Source of the DNA: Panorpa germanica
Lineage: Eukaryota > Arthropoda > Insecta > Mecoptera > Panorpidae
Assembly: GCA_963678705.1 (NCBI GenBank)
Contig: OY783205.1
Coordinates: forward strand, 8,556,001-8,620,000
DNA length: 64,000 nucleotides
Direction: 5' to 3'
Part shown: positions 42,564 through 52,114 of the stretch, piece by piece
Layout of the letters: the number at the start of each line of letters is the position of its first letter
How positions within the stretch are numbered: the stretch's first letter is position 1
Notes under the pieces: model-generated
The model's database searches: none
What the model was told of the DNA's origin: nothing
The model's input: the letters and a program-made list of their open reading frames with translations, nothing else
Made by a program: the position numbers and the translations under genes

Positions 42564-45145
42564 TTATTCAAGCACCTTGTGGTAAACGACATTCTTTGTT
42601 TTTTGGTCAGGCGCAAGAACAAATAAAGCGGATGGTTTGCCGACACGTGAGCATGCCACGTACAATTGACCATGAGAAAAACATGCATTTTCTAGATTGA
42701 GGCCACAAATAGTCAAGGATTGGCCCTGTGATTTGTTGATCGTCATGGCGAAGGCAAGACGAATCGGGAATTGAATTCGTTTAAACTCAAATGGCATATC
42801 CGTTGGGATCATCGGAATCCTTGGAATAAGAACTTCCTCATCTTTAAATTTTCCTTTAAGTATCGACGCGTGAATCACATTGCTCATCAGTTTTTTTATC
42901 ACCAAACGCGTTCCATTGCACAGTTTTGGTTGGTTTAAATTTCTAAGCATGATGACTACCGAGCCAACCTTAAGTTTTAAATTGTGCGGTGGTAAACCAG
43001 GCACATCCAAGGAGTTTAAAAATTCACTTGGATAAATAGTGGCTTCTTCTTCGTTTGTTACACAGTCGATAGATTTGAATGAATACAGAGTACCTACGAT
43101 TTGATTTTGAATTATAAAATTGAGGTCATCTACATCTTTATTTTTAGCTGCCAAAATTGCTCGCTCACTTAACCATATAGTATTTTTGTGGTTAGCAATG
43201 ATATCCAAGAATACTTTGTTAATAAGCTCGTCTTTTGATGATACAAAATTGCAAACATTTGGAGGAAATGAAATCAAACCGCTCGATTTGTCAACAGGAC
43301 CACGGTCATTACCGATAGTCAGCAATTGCTTCGAGAAATCATCAGCAGATAGATCGTTCAACAATGCAACTCTCATATTTACAGACAGTTGAAGTTTCTT
43401 TACATATCGCCACAGATTTGATGCTTTGAGGCAAGCGTTTATTTCGTCGGCAGCAGTAGATCTTGGAATGACTGGTAGTGTTTGTCGGAAATCGCCAGAT
43501 AATAAAATCATTGCACCACCAAAACATCTCGAGTCATTGCGCAGATCTTTTAATGTTCGGTCTAGTGCTTCCAATGCGCGTTTGTGCGCCATTGTGCATT
43601 CGTCCCATATGATGATTTTTGATGCTACTAAAACTTTGGCCATTGCGGAGTGTTTCGAAATGTTACATGTCGGTTGTTCAGTAGTTTGAAGGTTTAATGG
43701 TAATTTTAACGCTGAGTGAGCCGTACGGCATCCGTCTAACAATGTGGCCGCTATTCCAGAAGAAGCAATTGCTACCGCAATTTCGGATCTCGCACGTACA
43801 GTGGCCAAAATCAATGACATGAGGAATGTCTTCCCAGTTCCACCGGGGGCATCTAAAAAAAATAAGCCGCCATTTCCATCATCAATTGCATTAATCAGTG
43901 TATCATAGACTTCCCTCTGCTTAGGATTCAACAGAGGTACATTCGTTTGGACTGATTGGATTAGTTCATGTGGATCATATTCACGTTCACGTTCCAATTC
44001 TCTATTAAATGTAAGTACAATATCACGTGTTTCCAAGTTTTCACCAACAATCAGGATTGCCACTTCATCGATTGTTGGAGCATTAAATGTGCGTTCATGT
44101 GTTTCAGCTGGTCTTTTATCTGCTCTGATCACAACTTTAAAGTCATCACTTGGCATGCGCTCTAAAGCAGTCTTGAACAGCCTGACCAATGCATGATGTT
44201 CATGAAGCATTTGCTGCAGATCTTGGAGAATTGCTCTTTTTGTAGCTGTGTTGATCCCTTGACGCCGGTCAAGTTGTTCTTCCATATTGCCCATGAAGTA
44301 TATTTGCAAGAATTTATGCTGTGCATCTTCTATAGGTTGCAATGATCCAATGCGATGGCAAATCTGGCCTTGAATCTGTAAAGTCAAAGCCATAGTTATA
44401 GTTAGATTGACAAACACTTTTTTTTTTCAAATAATAACATGCCATTTTTATTTCAGAGACAAATACAGAAATCTAACAAACTACATTCCAGATTTTTTTT
44501 ACAATCATAGAAAATATAGTTTTTAACGTAAATTACCTTAAATGTCGGATTATATCCAAGTTCTTTGATAATTTCCGCCCCAAATGAAGTCATTTGGAAA
44601 CAGACATTGTATTTTTGAGTGTTCGCTAGAAAATGTCGTGATTCTAGTGTTTCGCCATAAAGCAGGGAGCACAATGGCTCTGGTGGCGGGACCAAAGATG
44701 GCAATTTCACTTTACCACTAAGGCAGCACAAACCAGGCGTTTCACCAGCAAACCTCAATGCTCCACAATGCTGGCAAACAACGTCCATTGGACCAATGCA
44801 AACTAAACGATGCAAGCTGTAGTCGATGGTGCAATCATATAGAAACGCTGCTTGATTCAAATCAATACTTGAACCATTTCTTCTTGCATTTCGAAGATTA
44901 CTCCTCTGTTTATCTGCACAATAAGCTCGACGATTTCTCGTTTCTAACCTAGCCGTTTCACGGGCTACCTCTCTTTGCTCCTGTGTTTGAGAAGCACAAA
45001 TTAAGGCCCTTCTTTGCTCCATACTAACGCGGTGCTCTTCTCGTGCAATTTCTCGTTCTTCATCAGATAATTGACTCGCGATATTCCGTTGCCTAATTGC
45101 ATTACGGCTCCGCTGGGAAAGATTAGATCTTCTAGGACGCGGCAT
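42564..45145 (-). CDS. Helitron protein with N-terminal domain fused to helicase, Rep deleted
   Basis: Exon 1 is 45145-44537 (203 codons: Arg-rich MPRPRRSNLSQRSRNAIRQR start; CX2C-type fingers in CQHCGALRFAGETPGLCC). The intron has GTAATT...TACAG ends. Exon 2 is 44375-42564 (603 codons). Both join in phase 0, giving about 806 aa with no stop. Exon 2 has the Helitron_like_N block (IQGQICHRIGSL, KVVIRADKRPAETHERTFNA), then the Pif1-type helicase: Walker A DAPGGTGKTFLM, Walker B IIIWDECTMAHKRALEALDR, LLSGDFRQTLPVI, LQLSVNMRV, FAMTINKSQGQSLT and LYVACSRVG. The HUH/Y2 Rep domain between RDIVL and TFNRELERE is missing, a deletion that keeps the frame open. Confidence 0.85.
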
Positions 45146-45521
45146 AGTTATTAATATTAATACTGAATGTGCACTCGCACAAAACCACAAAAAACCACTT
45201 TCGAGACCTATATAGATAACCTATAAAAAGACATTTACACTTTTGTTAACCTGTACAATAAATCTTAGGTACTATTTTCTGAAATTAAAAATTAAATAAT
45301 TAATAAATAATTTACACAAATTAATGTCTAAAACAAACAAATATAACAGTACCTGAACTTTCGACACATTTTACAAAAAATAAATTTCTGAACGCACACA
45401 TGAATAGTTGTTACAACATGTTGTCATGACAACAAATGTTTGACATGAAATAAACAAATCAGCATTTATTGAAATGATTAAGTATCGAGTTTTCATTGTC
45501 GAGTTTTTTAAATTTCGAACT

Positions 45522-45616
45522 TTCATTGTTTTTAAGATGTATTATGCTATTGTAAGTGTTGTAACAAACCCGTCTTTGTTTTATATATTTTCATTGTTTT
45601 TAAGATGTATTATGCT
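45522..45616. repeat. 67-bp partial tandem duplication near the Helitron 5' end
   Basis: CATTGTTTTTAAGATGTATT with ATGCTATT occurs at 45522 and again at 45589. Between them is a copy of the element's own terminal segment (GTGTTGTAACAAACCCGTCT then TTGTTTTATATA, versus 45688-45720). A second terminus-like sequence therefore lies about 135 bp inside the true end. Confidence 0.7.
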
Positions 45617-45723
45617 ATTCGGGGCGAAGACAAATCCAACGAATCAATAACCATGAATATTGGTTCAGCAGATCTCGAGTTATAAGTGTTGCAACAAACC
45701 CGTCTTTCTTTTATATATTAAGA

Positions 45724-46075
45724 TGTATACAATAGAATAAAAAGGGTCGGTTTAAGTCGATATAAAGTTGGAGATTATGTTCGTTTAAGCAAAACCAAAT
45801 CATTATTTGCAAAAGGCTATACTCCTAACTGGGGTACCGAAATATTTACTATATCAAAAGTGCAACTAACTAATCCAGTCACATATTTACTTAATGATTC
45901 TCTTGGCCAATCAATTGCAGGCGCGTTTTACGAACAAGAACTACAAAAAACAAAATATCCAGATATATATCTAGTTGAGAAAGTTTTACAGAAAAAAGGA
46001 AAAAGAGTTTTTGTAAAGTGGTTAGGTTAAGATAAATCTCATAACAGTTGGATAGATGCTAAAAATATTGTATAA
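45724..46075 (+). pseudogene. Polinton integrase, C-terminal part with chromodomain
   Basis: Resumes in frame after the Helitron: VYNRIKR, YKVGDYVRLSKTKSLFAKGY, TPNWGTEIFTISKVQL and NPVTYLLNDSLGQSI (SH3-like DNA-binding part), then YLVEKVLQKKGKRVFVKWLG, a chromodomain start, with a TAA at about 46028-46030, and HNSWI before the stop at 46073-46075. The nonsense codon falls inside the chromodomain. Convergent with the polymerase gene, 65 bp apart. Confidence 0.82.
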
Positions 46076-46140
46076 CATTTTAAATAAATAAAACTATTGG
46101 TTATTATAAATATGTATTTATTTTTACATTAAAAATATAC

Positions 46141-49100
46141 TTATAACAATAAATCGCTATCACTAAAACTATCTAAACCCCAAGGCAAAGTATCGGTACT
46201 ATTTTTTATAATACACCGTTTATCATCAAAAGGACTTAAAACAATTTTTGTTTGCTTAATAGAGTACACATTATGCAATTTTGAAACTATTTTTTTTTGA
46301 GTACAGTTTTTTTCATTTAAAGTTCTTAAACAATTTTCATAATCTTCAAAAGAAATATGGTTTTTTACTACACTTGACTTTATTTCTTTTATTTTTTTTA
46401 TAATATCATTATTATTAACTTTTATTGTATACATTTTCGATCTTAGTCCTATAAAGTGAGTCATAATTTTACCGTTATTTTCATCCTTCATTAAACCCAA
46501 TACCTTTTTATTTACGACCATCCCATTTTGTTTTTAATTTTATATCACGATGTTTTCTAACATTTTCCATTGTCTTACCAAATACACTATTATTCATTAA
46601 TCTATACAAGTTTTTTTCAAAATCATTGGTAGCCATTTTTCTTTTTTCTGTATTTAAATCGATATAGTTTTTAAGCCACGGTGATTGACTTAATTTTAAA
46701 ACTCGATGTATTTTTGATACTTGCATTCCTAAATGTATACATTGCTTTAAATTACTATAATGAATTATATATTTCTCCTTATCATATAAAGTAGTTAAAA
46801 GTTTTTTATGTTTACTTCCTGGTGGAATACAATGGTTAGGACAAAGCGGTAAATCTTTATGGAGATTATGTAAACTTTGAGGATAGGTTAAATCTACTTC
46901 TAAAATGTAACCAGTATTGCTAGTTTCTGACAAATTGCAGATAGTATTACTTATTTCCAAAACTTCTTGTTGACTTAACCATTTAAAATGTCCATATGGT
47001 AGGAATTGAGACATTGCATGACCGTATAAGTTATTAACATCCAAATACATTAAATATTTAGAAGGTAATTCAGGTTTATACTTTTCATTCATATATTTGT
47101 TATTGGCCTCTGCATATCTGTTTGAACATTGACTTATACCACCTCTGATACCCTTCTCTATAAATAGCCACATATTTATATCAGTAAACAATTCAAGTTT
47201 AATTTTTGTCATTTTTAACATAGAATTCAAAGATAACCCTGGGGCAGAAACATAATGTGCTGGATCTAATTTATACGTGTCTAAACAATTATCTCGAAAA
47301 TTTTCAAATATGTCACAAAGTAATAACACATCGGTTTTTAAGTACAAATCTGAATATTCACCCAGTGTTTTAATATGAAATGTATTCCATATGTCTTGTG
47401 CATGTTTGTAATCTGTACCTGATAAGTAACTCTCATTTAATAAATTAAAAAAAATATTCTGAGGTGGTAAAGCTGTCTCATTTAACTTTTCCCAGGAATT
47501 TATATAATCATAAGGAAATACACCTTTTTTACTTAACAAAGTAAATTCTTCATTGCTTAAATTGTTAAATTCTGATTTTAAATTTTTTAGTTTATTATTT
47601 GGTAAAAAAGATGCTAAATTACTTAAAGAACTAGCCATAAATCGATATGAATCAATAAATCTTAATGAAATATTAGTTCCATACACATATTTCGTAAATG
47701 AAATATATTTTTCTTTATTAATTGGTAGCACAGAGGTTCTTCCACTTATTCCGGTAGCTAAATCAATTATTATAAAATGTGAATCATAAGATGATAAATT
47801 GTGAAAAATTATTGGAATCACATAACTTTCATTATAATTTAAATTACATTCATTATGAGCTGGTCCTCTATAATTTCCTGTTAAATGACAAAGATCTCGA
47901 ACACGGTCTTGTTGCAACGGTTTTTCACATATATGACAATTTATTGCATTTAAATATTCCATCTTTTGTTGAGCCGTCAATGTTTTCATTGGTAATACAT
48001 TTTTTATTATATCCTCAACATTATAGGCAATTTCTTTTAATTCATTTACAAACCACTGAACGCAATCTTCACCACGATAACTATTATAATAAGATTTAGA
48101 GTCATCATATGAATATTTTACATAATATCCAACGCTATGTGCAATATGTGTTTGATATACCCCCTTGGTTTCAATATTTGTCATATTACTATCCAATATA
48201 CTTTCAAAGTCTGCATAAATAACACATGCATTTCTAATTTTTCTCTTAAAGTTTTTAAACTCAAGTATATTAGAATTTTCAACTGGCATTATCGGTTTAA
48301 CTGGTCTCAGTCCTAATCCAACACAGTCTTGTAAATGTTCCTTAAACTTGCACTCATATCTAAAGAAATGTAAACATCGATCACATATAAATTTCTTACA
48401 ATTTGTTTTTGAAAGTTGATTACTAACAAGTCTTGATAAATTCTTTATCCAACAAAAATGAAATTTTATTTTATTGTCGCATTCCTCATTATTACTTTCA
48501 ACAACATCTTCTTCATCCTCTTTTTCTTCTTCATCTTCATCTTCTACTTCATAATCACTTTGAATCATTAATAAATGTATATGTTTACTTTCATATATTT
48601 TACTTACATATACAGGAATAGTTACAAATGTTTTCTTGCTCTTTTTTAAAATATACACATTTATTGATATATTATTTAGTTTTTCAAATTTTGAAACTTG
48701 TGATAACGTCATTTGAAATTTTAATACCATTTAAATTAAGACAGTTTATATATTTCTTATAAGACGATACTCTCTCGCCATGAATTTTTGATGGATAAAG
48801 TGCAGATAATACTGCCCATACAAATCATTTATCATCTTCATTCTGAACATTTATTACGGCTCTCTTTTGTTTTATTTCAACTGGTAAGTCAATAAATGAT
48901 GAACCATAAAACGGAACAAATTGATTTATATTTACTATCATATTCACTATTTTATATAGAGCCCATCCACTTTGACTTTCTTGAAAAGTTTCTAAATCTT
49001 TTAATACAATGTCAATAACATTTTCCTTATACCAATGTTTTAAGTCTGTTAATACAAAAATTTCATTATTTTTAATATTAAAATATTTGTATTCAATTAT

Positions 49101-49596
49101 GTTCTTCTTCTTTAGCTGATGGTAAAACAAATTCACCACAAAATATTACGTTAACTTTTAAAGCATTATATTTTTTTAAAGCATTTTTAATTCTAGATGC
49201 AAACATATAAAATGCATTATTTAAAAATTGTAATGGATCAATATGACTTAAATTATTTAACACTCCTGTTCTAACCCGTCCTTTAAATGATGAATTTATT
49301 TCCTGCCATTTAACACGATCACTGCGTCTTGAACTATTTATAGGTCCTCCTCCAACTTTTTGTTTATTTTCTAACAATGTTTGAAAATATTTTAAGACAC
49401 TTATATTGCTTTCAATACTTCGCTTATATCCAATTGAATAGATATTTTTATTATTTTTCAATAACTTATTTAACAACCTTATATTTATTTTATTATAATC
49501 AGACCACTTTTTCCTCTGAATACTTGAATAATTTAAACTATTCAAATGTTCAATAATTGTTCTCATATGCTTAATAATCTTACAACCGTTATCCAT
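46141..49596 (-). pseudogene. Polinton protein-primed DNA polymerase B
   Basis: The N-terminal region (49596-48730) has FKGRVRTGVLNNL and KVNVIFCGEF, then FVLTDLKHWYKENV and RAVINVQNEDDK, with a frameshift near 49110, a stop at about 48826 and a further frameshift near 48725. The long frame 48730-46508 (740 codons) holds exonuclease motifs YADFESILDS, HNLSSYDSHFII and YLKTDVLLLCDIF, a Cys pair zinc region (CDRCLHFFRYECKFKEHLQDC), motif A YLDVNNLYGHAMSQ and motif B RKMATNDFEKNLYRLMNNSV. The next stretch should contain motif C (YxDTDS); it is absent, and 46521-46141 resumes with KKVLGLMKDENNGKIMTHFI and SKLHNVYSIKQTK. The polymerase is catalytically dead. Confidence 0.9.
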
Positions 49597-49702
49597 TTTA
49601 AATTATATATTTCAGTTTCAAAATCAAAATATAAATAACAATTGCTTTTAAAAGTTCATTTATTTATAGAATTTTACATAAAAAAATGCATTAATCACTA
49701 TG

Positions 49703-50059
49703 TTATACTTTTACAATTTCGTCATCAGAGTCTAACACTTGTACAGTTTCATCGTCCGAGTCTAATATTTCAATAACTTCACTATCACTCTCTAATAAAT
49801 CTATGATTTCCACATCATAAACTTCTTCCTGTATTTCAATTTCTTCATGACATATTAATATTTCATCAGCATAACTCTCTATAATTTTCTCATATGTCTT
49901 CTTCTCTTCATCCGTCATATCCTCTGGATCACAGTCATCTATATCAAAATCGTCAGTTATATCCTGCACATAACATCTATCTTCACTATCAATGCCGACG
50001 CGTATATCCCCCGAATCCAATAACCATGTTACGCCTGGAATATTCTTAAATCCGCTCAT
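49703..50059 (-). CDS. Small acidic Polinton protein with repeated SIM-like motifs
   Basis: ATG at 50059, 118 aa, undamaged. Very acidic. The first 25 residues are less charged (FKNIPGVTWLLDSGDI). Residues about 88-118 contain a row of hydrophobic cores followed by Asp/Glu/Ser: VEIIDLLESDSE, VIEILDSDDE, VQVLDSDDE and a final EIVKV. This is the pattern of SUMO-interacting motifs ([VI]x[VI][VIL] next to acidic/Ser residues), here in a tandem cluster. Family not recognised. It lies upstream of the polymerase gene on the same strand. Confidence 0.55.
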   Translation of the reverse strand: MSGFKNIPGVTWLLDSGDIRVGIDSEDRCYVQDITDDFDIDDCDPEDMTDEEKKTYEKIIESYADEILICHEEIEIQEEVYDVEIIDLLESDSEVIEILDSDDETVQVLDSDDEIVKV

Positions 50060-50147
50060 ACTATTAAACTTTAGTATGAACTAAGAAAACATTACTTTGT
50101 AATTACATCTAAACATCATCTCTATTTAAGTGACATTTATACATGAA

Positions 50148-51690
50148 CTAGCAAACCCGGCGAACTCCGTTTCGCCATCGGCTTCCTTTTATGTAACATT
50201 TCGGTTGGTGATTAAAAGATGAAGAAAATTTTTTTTTTTTGTTTTATATTTGAAAAGGAAAAATTTTATTTCATTTCACAACAGTAATGAATTCATTTCG
50301 ATTAGTGTTATTTAGTTGAACTTCTCTAAGTAAATGAAAGTGAGGTTCCAACTCACGTTCAATTTCCGTCCACTTCGGATTGCATGTGAACGTAATAAAT
50401 AAATCCGGAGTTCCATAATTTCGCACGTACGTCATAGCGTCTTGAGCGTATTCGTGCATGTGTCGTGGGCTTCCGATGTAAGATGATGGGAGAATCGTCA
50501 GACGTCCAATATTCTGAATATCACAATCTAATTACACTTCTTCGCAGAACGACAATGTCTCGCGATTTAGTTGGATCGCCAACAATAATTGCAGCAACAT
50601 CATTAACGGTGGGTGCATTGAATCTTCGCACATGTTCACCTGTTGGGGTACAATCCGCTCTTATGACAAATTTGTGCGTATCCGATGGCATTCGTTCCAA
50701 TGCTGTTTTGAACATATTAACCACAGCATTATTAGCGTGAAAAAATGCTTGCAACTGTTCAATAATTCGTCTCTTTAACTGTTGTGTTCCCTGTATATTG
50801 CACCGCACATTCAGCTGATCCACCATCGACGAAATGAAATATATTTGCAGAAATTGATGCGGTTTATTTGGTGTTGGCACCATTGAACCATGCAAATGAT
50901 ATATTTGTCCTTGTATCTGTAATTGCAAACAATCATTTGTTGAAGAATACGGTGTAACTTCTGATCGTGTGATGGTGTAGTGTGTGGTGTATATGTAGTT
51001 GTTATGTGCTGCAATTCATTGTGTTGGTGTGAGTGATTGGTTATGTGTGTTGTATCTCTTACCTTGCAAGTCGGCATGAAGCCGCCTTTTTGAATGATAT
51101 TAGCTCCAAAGGAAGTCATGCGAAAGCAGTTATTGTATTCAAGGATGTGTTGAAGAAAATGGCTGGAATCGGGATCACTTCCATCGAACAATGGTTTCAG
51201 TGGCTGTGGTGGTGTAAGTAATGGATCCAGTTTGACTTTTCCACTTGCGCAGCACAATCCAGCCGTTTCTCTTTTGAACTTTAACGCATTGCAATATCTG
51301 CATATAGTCGTCCTTGGTCCAATATCTAAATTTTCATCATCACTGTAGTTCGCAGTGGGATCATATTGGAATGCCACGCGATTGTATGATGCCAATGCTC
51401 TTCGTGTGCTCACGCGTTGTCTCAATCGGGCATTTTCTCTTATTATATTTTGTCTTTCTTCGGTTAAGTTCTGTGAATACACTTGTTGCTGGCTTGCATG
51501 CCTTGTGCGGCGGCCGATGTTCGCACGTCGTCCTCTAGGCATTTTGGACTATGGACAGAGTGGTAAATGTAACCTGAAATGCACGATCCACATAATTTAC
51601 ACAGTTCAACTTACCACCTTAAAGACAAATGCCTGCTCTTGAAATTGAATAAAAATTTGCACAATACACGTGATTGATTTGATGGTTTCC
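50148..51690 (-). mobile_element. Second Helitron, internally deleted
   Basis: The 3' end on the minus strand is GGCGAAACGGAGTTCGCC with GGGTTTGCTAG, ending at 50148 and preceded by A (50147). GGCGAA/TTCGCC form the terminal hairpin stem. It holds an N-terminal exon, the Helitron_like_N exon and a short Rep piece. The 5' TC end could not be fixed; it lies between about 51560 and 51762, left of the Polinton terminal repeat. Similar but not identical ends to the Helitron at 42267. Confidence 0.75.
50271..51542 (-). pseudogene. Helitron Rep/helicase N-terminal remnant
   Basis: Exon 1 is 51542-51063 (160 codons: PRGRRANIGRRTRHASQQQV, CRYCNALKFKRETAGLCC, FRMTSFGANII). The intron starts GTAAGA and ends TTACAG. 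Exon 2 from 50916 has IQGQIYHLHGSMVP, FKTALERMPSDTHKFVIRAD and RRFNAPTVNDVAAIIVGD, then stops at 50521. Another frame gives LPSSYIGSPRHMHEYAQDAM, VRNYGTPDLFITFTCNPKW and ends at 50271. The catalytic Rep and all of the helicase are missing. Confidence 0.8.
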
Positions 51691-51761
51691 AATTGAAATG
51701 TTAGGAAACGAATAACTTATTTTTTTAACTTTTTTTTCACAATTTCACATCTAGGACACAA

Positions 51762-52114
51762 ACATAAACGATTGGTTTCCGGAAATTGACGAAGAATGCA
51801 ATAATTATGGCCATATCTTCTACACCAATACTAACACACACGTAATACTTATTATCGCTATCTCACTCTTTCATATTACTGCTTTCTCACTCATATCCTA
51901 GGAAATTGTAGGGACTGTACCTAGAGATAAAGTCTGTAATGAGGTCATCATCTTCTAAACCAATCCCAACACAGCTTATCCACTTACCCCCTCACTCTTC
52001 ACCCCACTATTGCACCACACATTGTCTAGCCACGCCCCCTCTGCATATCGTGACCTAAATGCATCCAAATAATTTCCAACTCAACTTCAAAACTGTCCTT
52101 AAACCAGCTTTGTA
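51762..52114 (-). repeat. Polinton right terminal inverted repeat
   Basis: Reverse-complement match of 30469-30844, about 353 bp. The outer edge reads ...CCTTAAACCAGCTTTGTA. The inner edge is at CATCTAGGACACAAAC. The ATG (52059) of the errantivirus-like ORF lies inside this repeat, so the first codons of that ORF are Polinton sequence. Confidence 0.75.

Larger units (their letters stand above)
42267..45723 (-). mobile_element. Helitron (3457 bp) inserted in the Polinton integrase gene
   Basis: On the minus strand the 5' end is TCTTAATATATAAAAG (45723 downwards) and the 3' end is GTTCGCCGGGTCAGCTAG (ending at 42267), preceded by a short GC hairpin. It sits between A (42266) and T (45724), the Helitron target, with no duplication. 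Excision restores the integrase frame, which fixes both ends to the base. It encodes a spliced Helitron protein without the Rep nuclease, so it could move only in trans. Confidence 0.92.
30469..52114. mobile_element. Polinton/Maverick DNA transposon carrying two Helitron insertions
   Basis: Bounded by inverted repeats (30469-30844 and 51762-52114). Inside are DNA polymerase B, integrase, packaging ATPase, cysteine protease, major and minor capsid proteins, a PLA2-domain protein, a DUF8207-like protein and several uncharacterised genes. The span is 21.6 kb; subtracting the Helitrons at 42267-45723 and about 50148-51.7 kb leaves about 16.5 kb, within the known Polinton range. No 6-bp target duplication could be identified at the outer edges, so the exact ends are provisional. 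Defects in polymerase, penton-like, MCP, ATPase and integrase genes show it is inactive. Confidence 0.85.

Noticed and set aside
42564-44417. Intact 617-codon frame as a host PIF1 helicase gene
   Set aside because: The helicase is continuous with Helitron N-terminal domains and lies between exact Helitron termini inside a Polinton, so it is element-encoded.
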